A stretch of DNA of 6,250 nucleotides, taken from contig JAZUHH010000073.1 in assembly GCA_045641625.1 (NCBI GenBank), positions 1 to 6,250 on the forward strand. Direction: 5' to 3'. Below the pieces are notes generated by a model that did no database searches, was not told the origin of the DNA, and saw nothing but the letters and a program-made list of their open reading frames with translations. Positions 1-5,287 of the stretch are shown in pieces (position 1 is the stretch's first letter; every line of letters begins with the position of its first letter). A program made the translations under genes and the position numbers. This stretch comes from UBA1723 sp045641625 (GTDB lineage: Bacteria > Bacteroidota > Bacteroidia > Bacteroidales > Paludibacteraceae).

Positions 1-101
1 TGCAATTCTTGTCAAAGATCCCTTCTCTGTGGCGAACCTTCCGGCTCATCTCTTTCGGCCTCGCTCGGCCTCGCTCGCATCGTTGTTTCCCGATTGCGGA
101 T
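1..101 (-). other. GC-rich transcribed leader, possibly of an rRNA operon
   Basis: Downstream (leftward) of the promoter at 102-134 there is a GC-rich stretch with no convincing reading frame. It contains a 10-bp unit, TCGGCCTCGC, twice in tandem at 55-64 and 65-74. Near the left edge the minus strand reads GATCTTTGACAAGAATTGCA, which resembles the conserved CTTTGACA-type box found in leaders just before 16S rRNA in many Bacteroidales. A strong promoter followed by a GC-rich non-coding leader fits an rrn operon whose 16S gene lies just outside the window. This is inference: no rRNA sequence is visible here. A tRNA or ordinary mRNA leader is the alternative. Confidence 0.4.
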
Positions 102-134
102 GCAAAATTAGTGCTTTCTGCTTTACTGACCAAA
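102..134 (-). promoter_or_regulatory. Bacteroidetes-type promoter reading out of the left edge
   Basis: On the minus strand a TTTG -33 box (131-134) is followed by exactly 20 bases and then TAATTTTGC (102-110), a full match to the Bacteroidetes primary-sigma -7 consensus TAnnTTTGC. Box quality and spacing are near ideal. The product lies beyond position 1. Confidence 0.8.
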
Positions 135-200
135 TGTTTTAACAACTATTTTTTAGAAATGTTTGCAAGTCACTGATAATAACAAAAATAATTTTGCTGT

Positions 201-232
201 ATCACAAACAAAAGGCGGCCGGAGCCGCCTTT
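201..232 (-). terminator. Rho-independent terminator of the FISUMP lipoprotein gene
   Basis: Arms AAAGGCGGC (211-219) and GCCGCCTTT (224-232) form a perfect 9-bp stem with a 4-base loop. Read on the minus strand the stem is followed by TTGTTTGTG, a U-rich tail. It starts 20 bases after the stop codon of the gene at 252-920. On the plus strand the tail is weaker (AAGTAAAAG), so the minus direction is preferred. Confidence 0.8.
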
Positions 233-251
233 AAGTAAAAGTTTTTTACCA

Positions 252-920
252 TTACTTAACTACTGGACGAACAGACATACCCCAAAAAGGTCCAGAAGAA
301 TCCCACATAGTCATAATATCTTCATTAAATTGTAAACTATATGGTGAATCTCGCTCTGGATTCATAGAAGATGACCAATAAAAACCACTGCCCCCTCTAT
401 CATCACTCCAATAACGATGCCCTCCTGCAGGAAGAAAAATTTTATTACCATTCTTCTTACTTGTTCCTATTCTTCCAGCAACACCACTTCCATTATAATC
501 AGTAGTCCATTCCCATGTACATCCATTCATCAACTCTTCTTGCTCTTCATAAGTCGGCATTCTCCAACTTTTACCCCAATTCATAATAGCAGCATCATCT
601 TCTTCATCCAATGAAATCTTATTATCAACCGTACCTAAGTCAGAATCAAAGCAATACTTCATTTTTTGCATAAAATTTCCATCTTTATACCACTTATAAT
701 CTGCATGAGCATTAGAACTTTTTATAGACACTTCTCCCCACGAATAAAAATCTCCATATTCTTCGGGAACATTTGCTCCTATATTACAAGTTGCCCATTT
801 CACAGAAAGACCTAGATTTACATACTCATGACCATCTATCACACCAAAACTCGGACTTGAACAGCATACATGCAAAAAGAATAAGAGCAAAACAAAAATA
901 GAAATAAAAAACTTTTTCAT
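252..920 (-). CDS. FISUMP-domain (Fib_succ_major) putative lipoprotein
   Basis: This 222-residue protein begins with a signal peptide: MKKFF, a hydrophobic run at residues 6-18, then Cys19-Cys20. The cysteines suggest a lipoprotein, but the preceding LHV does not fit the strict lipobox. The rest matches the Fibrobacter succinogenes major paralogous domain family (TIGR02145), related in fold to formylglycine-generating-enzyme and C-type-lectin-like domains. Landmarks are DGHEYVNLGL (29-38), KWATCNIGA (41-49), EEYGDFYSWGE (53-63), WRMPT (119-123), the CTWEW stretch (134-138), IFLPAGG (161-167), FYWSSS (180-185) and SVRPV (216-220). The domain appears complete. The role is unknown; family members are usually secreted or surface proteins present as many paralogues. 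It has its own terminator, is more AT-rich than the 1514-4002 operon, and starts with ATG at 920 after an A/T-rich leader without a Shine-Dalgarno sequence. Confidence 0.85.
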   Translation of the reverse strand: MKKFFISIFVLLLFFLHVCCSSPSFGVIDGHEYVNLGLSVKWATCNIGANVPEEYGDFYSWGEVSIKSSNAHADYKWYKDGNFMQKMKYCFDSDLGTVDNKISLDEEDDAAIMNWGKSWRMPTYEEQEELMNGCTWEWTTDYNGSGVAGRIGTSKKNGNKIFLPAGGHRYWSDDRGGSGFYWSSSMNPERDSPYSLQFNEDIMTMWDSSGPFWGMSVRPVVK

Positions 921-968
921 ATTATCAATTTTCTACAATTTATATTTTTCACAGATACCTTATTATAT

Positions 969-1002
969 CTAAAATATTCAATACCTATCTTCTATAAACA
1001 AA
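969..1002 (-). promoter_or_regulatory. Weak candidate promoter for the FISUMP gene
   Basis: On the minus strand TTTG (999-1002) lies in the U-tract of the preceding gene's terminator. It is followed after 22 bases by TATTTTAG (969-976), one mismatch from TAnnTTTG. Spacing is slightly long and the -7 box imperfect. It would give a leader of roughly 40 bases before the ATG at 920. No better candidate is seen. Confidence 0.3.
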
Positions 1003-1029
1003 AAAAGGATTCGAAAAATCGAACCCTTT
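1000..1029 (-). terminator. Rho-independent terminator of the repeat lipoprotein gene
   Basis: AAAGG-A-TTCGA (1004-1014) pairs with TCGAA-C-CCTTT (1019-1029), with one A/C mismatch and a 4-base loop. On the minus strand the stem is followed by an uninterrupted T run and then G. It sits 25 bases after the stop codon of the gene at 1055-1267. Confidence 0.75.
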
Positions 1030-1054
1030 AATCTCTAAATGATCCTGCTACAGA

Positions 1055-1267
1055 TTACTCAGCAACCTTTGCAGAGTCTGTTGCTGCAGAGTCAGATGCT
1101 GTTGTATCAGCTGCTGCAGCTGCTGTATCAGTTGCTGTTGTATCAGCTACTGTTGTATCAGTTGCTGTTGAATCAACTGCTGCTGCATTCTCACACTTAT
1201 TACCACATGAACAAGAAGCAAGAGCCATTGCTGCACAAACTGAGAAAAAAAGAACTACCTTCTTCAT
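1055..1267 (-). CDS. Small lipoprotein with Asp-rich pentapeptide repeats
   Basis: This 70-residue protein has a clear type II signal peptide: MKKVVLFFSVCAAMA followed by the lipobox L16-A17-S18-C19. The predicted mature protein is about 52 residues and starts CSCGNKCEN, with three cysteines at 19, 21 and 25. From residue 32 it is almost only Asp, Thr, Ser and Ala in a pentapeptide pattern D-[ST]-[TA]-x-[TSA], with Asp at 32, 37, 42, 47, 54, 59 and 64, ending in KVAE. No enzymatic domain is present. A flexible, acidic, membrane-anchored spacer or envelope protein is the most that can be inferred. Single-gene unit: promoter upstream and terminator 25 bases downstream. The signal peptide, lipobox and isolated transcription unit argue that this is real coding sequence rather than a low-complexity artefact. 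Confidence 0.8.
   Translation of the reverse strand: MKKVVLFFSVCAAMALASCSCGNKCENAAAVDSTATDTTVADTTATDTAAAAADTTASDSAATDSAKVAE
1072..1186 (-). repeat. Imperfect 15-bp coding repeats
   Basis: The tail of the small lipoprotein gene consists of degenerate units of about 15 bp (plus-strand theme TGTTGTATCAG-CTGC/TTGC), each encoding one D-x-x-x-x pentapeptide. One unit is lengthened by an Ala run (residues 49-53). Mixed GCT/GCA/ACT/ACA codons show the units have diverged, so this is not a fresh expansion. Confidence 0.6.
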
Positions 1268-1329
1268 TTTTGATTATATATGTATAAATTAAACAACTAT
1301 CGTTTTTGTGTCTATCTTCTTAAGACGAT

Positions 1330-1363
1330 GCAAAGTTACACACTTTTTCTTTTGTAGAACATA
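1330..1363 (-). promoter_or_regulatory. Probable promoter of the repeat lipoprotein gene
   Basis: Minus-strand TAACTTTGC at 1330-1338 is a full match to the -7 consensus TAnnTTTGC. No TTTG lies 19-21 bases upstream; the nearest (1369-1372) is 30 bases away, so the -33 element is poor. Predicted leader is about 55-60 bases to the ATG at 1267. Confidence 0.55.
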
Positions 1364-1442
1364 TAAATCAAAAAAAGTTAACTAAAAAATCAAAAAAACT
1401 GTTATTTCATAACATAATTTCACATCATTATCCCTGTAAGCA

Positions 1443-1487
1443 AGCAAAAAGACAGCCGAAAGATATTAACTATAACCTTCGGCTGTC
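1443..1487 (-). terminator. Rho-independent terminator of the M16/MBL/acidic-protein operon
   Basis: GACAGCCGAA (1451-1460) and TTCGGCTGTC (1478-1487) form a perfect 10-bp stem around a 17-base AT-rich loop. On the minus strand it is followed by TTTTTGCTTG. It lies 26 bases beyond the stop codon of the gene at 1514-1873 and closes the probable three-gene operon. Confidence 0.85.
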
Positions 1488-1513
1488 CTTTGTCAGTTCA
1501 AAATCGAGGTTTG

Positions 1514-1873
1514 TTAGGCCTCGCTGTCGTCTCCGTCTTCGAAGATTCCTGTCTCCTCGCAATACTCGTAATCGCAGGCAAGGATATCGTCCACCAACTG
1601 GTCAGTGAATTTGCCGGTCTTGCCATCCTGCTCGACTCTTGATGTCACATACTCGAATATCTCGTCCTCGTAAATGTCCACCAACTCGTCTTCGTCCTCA
1701 GCATCCTCGACATCATCCTCCTTGATGAATCCCTCCTTGACATAGTAGTCATATACAATGTCAAGAATGTACTCAATATCTCCAATTGTAAGTGACTTGT
1801 ACTCTCCCTTCAACTTGTTAAGGATGTACTCATACTCCTTCTTCTCGTCTTCTGTCTCAAAAATATCTGCCAT
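1514..1873 (-). CDS. Highly acidic conserved-type hypothetical protein with internal duplication
   Basis: I do not recognise this 119-residue protein. By count it has 42 Asp/Glu against 10 Lys/Arg, with an acidic cluster at 52-63 (EDDVEDAEDEDE) and a C-terminal EDGDDSEA. It has no signal peptide and no membrane segment, so it is probably cytoplasmic. It appears to contain two copies of one unit: residues 14-53 and 73-114. YEYILNKL (14-21) aligns with FEYVTSRV (73-80). T29 to G48 aligns without gaps with T90 to G109, sharing Thr, Ile-Leu, Tyr-x-Tyr and Gly. The copies differ by about two residues in the linker. It is the last gene of the run starting with the M16 homologue, 12 bases after the MBL gene, and precedes a terminator. 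Start at ATG 1873 with an A/T-rich upstream sequence. The DNA-mimic-like charge is suggestive only. Confidence 0.75.
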   Translation of the reverse strand: MADIFETEDEKKEYEYILNKLKGEYKSLTIGDIEYILDIVYDYYVKEGFIKEDDVEDAEDEDELVDIYEDEIFEYVTSRVEQDGKTGKFTDQLVDDILACDYEYCEETGIFEDGDDSEA

Positions 1874-1885
1874 ATCTCTAAAAAA

Positions 1886-2701
1886 TTAAAATACTATATT
1901 GTTACCCACAGTTGCGTATCTTACCTCTACGCCCGGCAGGTTTACCGCAATCCTTGCAAACGAATTGACTCCTGTACAGTGACAGCATATCAATTGCTTT
2001 ACTGACCTTTTGCCTATCTCGTCACAAAGCTGCATTATCTGTTCCTCCGAATCGTTCACCGTGTGCATGCCTCCGACTACAGTCACAACGGGCATTCCGA
2101 ACTTCTGCTCAGCCAGGTCAATTAGGTTCACAATCCCCCTATGGGCGCAACCGCTGCAAAGTACCAGACCATGCTCCCGTTTTATCACGATGAACAGTTC
2201 GTCCTCAAAATTATCAACTTCTTTTCTATCTGCAATAGGGAAACGGGAAAATCCGCTGACATGAGAGAAAGAATTTATCTTTGATTCCTTTGCAGAGGCT
2301 ACGAACACACTTTCCGACAACAGCAGAAGGTCATCCACTATACTCAACCTGTCCTGAGGCACCACCAACTCTGCGGGGAAACTGATGTCAGTTCCTCGAG
2401 TTCCGCATCGCCTTACGTCATATCCTCTTCCGCACACTACTCTGCTCTTTCCATTTAGCGGCAGAAAGTGTCTCATTCCTCCGGTATGGTCATCGTGTCC
2501 GTGACTTAGAACCACATCGTTAATTTCCGACAAGTCAAGATTATAGACTTTGGAATTGCGCACAAGCACATCCGAAGCTCCTGTATCAAACAGTATGCGG
2601 GCGTCCCCCTCCTCAACAAGCATGGAGAACCCGTGTTCCGCGAACACATCTGCCTGGGCGGTACAGTTATCTACAAGTATTTTGACCTTAACCTTACCCA
2701 T
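1886..2701 (-). CDS. MBL-fold metallo-hydrolase, COG1237 type
   Basis: This 271-residue protein belongs to the metallo-beta-lactamase superfamily. Visible motifs are LFDTGAS (37-43); the metal-binding SHGHDDHTGG (66-75, giving His67, His69, Asp71, His72); GCAHRGIVN (184-192, with a likely metal ligand at His187); GGMH (210-213); and CCHCTG (239-244, with His241). This set is typical of the COG1237 group. The group is often annotated as 7,8-dihydropterin-6-methyl-4-(beta-D-ribofuranosyl)aminobenzene-5'-phosphate synthase, after archaeal methanopterin work; that pathway is not expected in Bacteroidales, so the substrate here is unknown. No signal peptide is seen, so it is probably cytoplasmic. 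The start at 2701 is 5 bases after the M16 stop codon, which supports co-transcription and perhaps translational coupling. All expected metal ligands are present, so it should be active. Confidence 0.9.
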   Translation of the reverse strand: MGKVKVKILVDNCTAQADVFAEHGFSMLVEEGDARILFDTGASDVLVRNSKVYNLDLSEINDVVLSHGHDDHTGGMRHFLPLNGKSRVVCGRGYDVRRCGTRGTDISFPAELVVPQDRLSIVDDLLLLSESVFVASAKESKINSFSHVSGFSRFPIADRKEVDNFEDELFIVIKREHGLVLCSGCAHRGIVNLIDLAEQKFGMPVVTVVGGMHTVNDSEEQIMQLCDEIGKRSVKQLICCHCTGVNSFARIAVNLPGVEVRYATVGNNIVF

Positions 2702-2706
2702 AACTA

Positions 2707-4002
2707 TTAAAAGCCGACCGGTTTCCCGGCAACAACCTCAAAGAACCTTCCCTTTTTCAATATCTCAGTGCACTTGTCATTGACCTCCTGCAGAGTTAGG
2801 TTTCTGCACATCTTCTCCTGTTCAAGCAAATACGAGAAATCCCTAGGAGCGTCCTCATACTGGATCACGTTGCCAATAAGAGTGTCAATCCATGCAGTCT
2901 GCACACTTCCAGCCTCCAGCATTTCACCCATATAAAGGTTCTTTGCCTTCTGGAGCTCCTCCGCAGTAACAGGTTCTGACTGGAGCCTGTTGAACTGGTT
3001 ATAGACCTCGTCCACCAAAGGTTTCGCGTATTTGTTGTCGCAGTTCGAATAGACACGAAGCACACTATAGCCTCCCTCTACTCCTACACTGCTATATATG
3101 CCGTAAGTGTAGCCGAAATCCTCGCGAATAGGGGCAAGACGTGAAGTCAAACTGCCACCCAAAAGGAATGAAACGAACCTCAACAGGAACGGGAACTCTC
3201 CGTTGTTCTTGTCACATACAGCCGCCATACGAACAGCTGACTGCACACCTCCGACTTTCGTCACTTTTGTCTGAATCTCTTTAGGCGCTGCCGCAGGCTT
3301 CTCCCCCTTATGTCTAGACTTACCCGAAGCCTCAACCTCTTCGAAAGTGTCTTTCACAAGCGAGACCACATCTTCGGTAACATAACCTCCAAGGAAAATC
3401 TCTATATTCTCCGGATAATAGAAACTTGAGTGATGGCGCTTCAAATCATCAACAGAAACCTTGTCGCAGTCCTCGACTTTGTTTTCAAGTCTCACCCAAA
3501 GTTCATCTCCCAAAAGCAGATGGGACTCTTCTTGTGCTGCCACATACTTGGGCTGCTTCAAGTTCTGCTCCAGTCTCAATCGCATTTGCTTCTTGCGTCT
3601 GACAAGCTCGTTCTCGTCAAAAGTCGGGAAGAACAGGCAGTCACGAATCAAAGCTATCACATTCTTCAACTGATGGGCAAGGACAGTAACCTTAATCTCC
3701 GTAGCATTGAAATATGGGTTAGAGAACATGGCAGCTCCATAGAAATCAAAGATCTCCGCCACCTCGTTCGTAGTCTTGCCTTTGACTCCGGACTTCAACT
3801 GGTCACCCGTGAATGTATTTTGAAAAGGCACAGTCTGATCCATCTTTCCGACATGAACAAGGAAAGAAAGATCCACAAGCGGCGTAGATCCCGCCTTGAA
3901 GGTATGGAGTTCCATACCGTTTCGCAAGACCTCGTGACTAACTTCCGGCACAACAAGTCCGGAAATGTCTGATATTTCAGGTTTTATAGTTCTATCAATC
4001 AT
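2707..4002 (-). CDS. M16-family peptidase homologue lacking the HxxEH zinc motif
   Basis: This 431-residue protein has the two-half layout of M16B (insulinase/processing-peptidase) proteins. The N-terminal half carries LRNGMELHTF (26-35) and the segment GVKGKTTNEVAEIFDFYGA (72-90). The C-terminal half carries LLGGSLTSRLAPIRED followed by GYTYGIYS (281-305), including the Arg294/Tyr301 substrate-binding pair typical of M16. A charged linker (about 227-245) joins them. Where catalytic members have HxxEH just before the KGT-like turn, this protein has TGDQLKSG (65-72). With no gap, the two His and the Glu are replaced by Gly66, Lys70 and Leu69, so it is predicted not to bind zinc. Such proteins usually act as the non-catalytic partner of an active M16 subunit; no partner lies in this window. 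No signal peptide. First gene of the operon, with a -7 box directly before the ATG. The N-terminus (MIDRTIKPEI) resembles Bacteroidales homologues, supporting this start. Confidence 0.85.
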   Translation of the reverse strand: MIDRTIKPEISDISGLVVPEVSHEVLRNGMELHTFKAGSTPLVDLSFLVHVGKMDQTVPFQNTFTGDQLKSGVKGKTTNEVAEIFDFYGAAMFSNPYFNATEIKVTVLAHQLKNVIALIRDCLFFPTFDENELVRRKKQMRLRLEQNLKQPKYVAAQEESHLLLGDELWVRLENKVEDCDKVSVDDLKRHHSSFYYPENIEIFLGGYVTEDVVSLVKDTFEEVEASGKSRHKGEKPAAAPKEIQTKVTKVGGVQSAVRMAAVCDKNNGEFPFLLRFVSFLLGGSLTSRLAPIREDFGYTYGIYSSVGVEGGYSVLRVYSNCDNKYAKPLVDEVYNQFNRLQSEPVTAEELQKAKNLYMGEMLEAGSVQTAWIDTLIGNVIQYEDAPRDFSYLLEQEKMCRNLTLQEVNDKCTEILKKGRFFEVVAGKPVGF

Positions 4003-4005
4003 ACC

Positions 4006-4014
4006 GCAAAGATA
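4006..4014 (-). promoter_or_regulatory. -7 box immediately upstream of the M16 start codon
   Basis: Minus-strand TATCTTTGC is a full match to TAnnTTTGC and ends 3 bases before the ATG at 4002. Transcription starting several bases downstream of the box would begin at or very near the start codon, giving a nearly leaderless mRNA. No TTTG is found 19-21 bases upstream, so the -33 element is weak. Confidence 0.5.
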
Positions 4015-4046
4015 AGCATTATTTTAGAAAGGAGGAGAATATTGAA

Positions 4047-4078
4047 AAGAAAACAAAAGGCGGCAGAAGCCACCATTT
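4047..4078 (-). terminator. Rho-independent terminator of mrr
   Basis: In the minus-strand RNA, GGUGGC (4069-4074) pairs with GCCGCC (4059-4064) with one G-U pair around a UUCU loop, extended by A-U pairs and followed by UUUUGUUUUC. It sits 10 bases after the mrr stop codon. Its core resembles the terminator at 211-232. Confidence 0.75.
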
Positions 4079-4088
4079 GTATCTCTGA

Positions 4089-4994
4089 CTATTCATCAAA
4101 ATAATCAGAGTCTATTCTTTTAACCTCATAGACATGTTTTGTACTAACACCGACATTATACTCAATCATATACCGAGCTAACTCTTGACCATCGATTAAA
4201 ACTATTTTTTTACTTAGTTTATCTACATATTGACGAGATTCTTTACTATAACTACTTGTTGTAATAAAAACGCCTTTTGTCGCCTTTTGCTCATCCAATG
4301 CACCGGCAAACTGCTGGATTTGCGGTTTGCTGATTGTATTATCAGGCTTATAACGCTTTGCTTGAATATAAATTTTATCAAGACCTAACTTATCCTCATA
4401 AATAATACCATCTATTCCATCGTCATGAACGTACTGTGTCACTTTTGCTGAATTTGCAAAAGAACCTCCATATCCCATTTTTACCAAAAGATCTACAACT
4501 AATTGTTCAAAAAACTGAGGAGATTGATCAAGTGTCTTTTGTAATAGATCCGCAGCTAAATCATCTACAATACTATGAAATGCATATTCCAACATTTCGG
4601 TTGGTGTTTGTACACACTCTTCTTCATTTGGCATTATACTACCTGTTTTATCATTAGCAATACTAGCAAAAGATGCAAATTCAGGATAAGCCTTAAGATC
4701 ACTTGGTCTAAGTTCATTATGATTCTTTAGATAATTTTTACCTCGCTCTGTGATACTATAAACGCCACGCTTGGGAATATCAACAAACAACGCCCTTCTT
4801 AAATACTGCAATGACCAACCTATTCGATCATTAACCTGAGTTGTTGACCCTCCTTTGGTCTTCAAAGCACAATCTTCTTCACTTAAACAAAAGTGCTTGA
4901 TAAGCGCTTGTATCATTTCTTTCCTTGTCATATCTTTATCTTTAATTTGACAAAGAAAAGGATAAAGGAAATCTTCAAATTTTGGAACTGCCAT
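4089..4994 (-). CDS. mrr: Mrr-type restriction endonuclease (type IV, methyl-directed)
   Basis: The likely product is 301 residues, close to E. coli Mrr (about 304). Numbered from the chosen start, residues 1-90 match the Mrr N-terminal winged-helix domain (MAVPKFEDFLYPFL; NDRIGWSLQYLRRA at 55-68; RGVYSITERG at 76-85). Residues about 157-290 match the Mrr catalytic domain: FFEQLVVDLLVKMGYGG (161-177), DDGIDG (191-196), then KIYIQAKRY (207-215). Asp195 and the Gln211-x-Lys213 pair fit its PD-(D/E)xK-like active site. The C-terminus has GVFITTS, VLIDG and DYFDE. Family members cut DNA carrying modified bases. An ATG at 5039 is in frame, but its 15 extra residues do not belong to the Mrr N-terminus, so I place the start at 4994. 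It stands alone, with no methyltransferase beside it, and is more AT-rich than the adjacent M16 gene and kdsB, suggesting transfer. Confidence 0.9.
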   Translation of the reverse strand: MAVPKFEDFLYPFLCQIKDKDMTRKEMIQALIKHFCLSEEDCALKTKGGSTTQVNDRIGWSLQYLRRALFVDIPKRGVYSITERGKNYLKNHNELRPSDLKAYPEFASFASIANDKTGSIMPNEEECVQTPTEMLEYAFHSIVDDLAADLLQKTLDQSPQFFEQLVVDLLVKMGYGGSFANSAKVTQYVHDDGIDGIIYEDKLGLDKIYIQAKRYKPDNTISKPQIQQFAGALDEQKATKGVFITTSSYSKESRQYVDKLSKKIVLIDGQELARYMIEYNVGVSTKHVYEVKRIDSDYFDE

Positions 4995-5189
4995 ATTACA
5001 TGTACGTTTAATATACCAAAAAAATGTTTTTATACCCAATAATGAGTTAAAGCGAAATTAAGAAAAAAAATAAAGTATTTATGATCTTTTCGTCAATTAT
5101 TTTTCATTTTTTGTCATACATTGTTCAAATAGCCATAACGAATTATCAAATGCCTAACAAACAACGATAACGCACTAAAAAAATCTATG
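4995..5189. other. AT-rich intergenic region upstream of mrr
   Basis: Between the mrr start and the kdsB terminator the sequence is strongly AT-rich. I see no convincing gene on either strand. No good Bacteroidetes promoter is found for mrr: the best -7-like match is minus-strand TAATTTCGC at 5052-5060, one mismatch from consensus, and it has no TTTG at the right distance. The mrr promoter is therefore unidentified. Confidence 0.5.
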
Positions 5190-5240
5190 AAAGCAAAAGG
5201 AGTTGCAAAGATATTTGCAACTCCTTTTGCTTTTTCTATT
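5181..5240 (-). terminator. Terminator of kdsB, perfect 20-bp hairpin, possibly bidirectional
   Basis: A 20-bp arm at 5190-5209 is the exact reverse complement of 5214-5233, around a GATA loop. It begins 55 bases after the kdsB stop codon. On the minus strand a T run follows after a short spacer (ATTTTTTTAG, within 5177-5186). On the plus strand the stem runs straight into TTTTTC, so it could stop transcription both ways. It is the strongest hairpin in the window. Confidence 0.8.
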
Positions 5241-5287
5241 CTCATCAAATCAAGAACGATTTTGATAAATAGTATTTCGTTACCAAA

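Noticed and set aside
55..74. CRISPR-like or mobile repeat at the left edge
   Set aside because: Only two adjacent copies of a 10-bp unit with no spacer; too short and too few for an array or an insertion-sequence end.
1039..1287. Plus-strand reading frame rich in Leu and Gln over the repeat lipoprotein gene
   Set aside because: It is the complement of the Asp/Thr/Ala repeat. The minus frame has a signal peptide, lipobox, promoter and terminator; the plus frame has none.
3430..3972. Long plus-strand open frame (180 codons) opposite the M16 gene
   Set aside because: It lies wholly inside a gene with clear family similarity on the other strand, has no recognisable domain and no promoter-like element in front.
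4089..5039. Longer mrr starting at ATG 5039
   Set aside because: The extra 15 residues (MGIKTFFWYIKRTCN) do not fit the Mrr N-terminus, which begins at MAVPKF; ATG 4994 gives the normal family length.
4089..5039. Complete restriction-modification or multi-gene defence island around mrr
   Set aside because: The neighbours on both sides are kdsB and the M16 operon; no methyltransferase, specificity subunit, helicase or integrase is visible in the window.
5205..5213. TATCTTTGC in the kdsB hairpin as the mrr promoter
   Set aside because: The only upstream TTTG is 32 bases away instead of about 20, and the box sits in a terminator stem-loop. Kept only as a curiosity, not called as a promoter.
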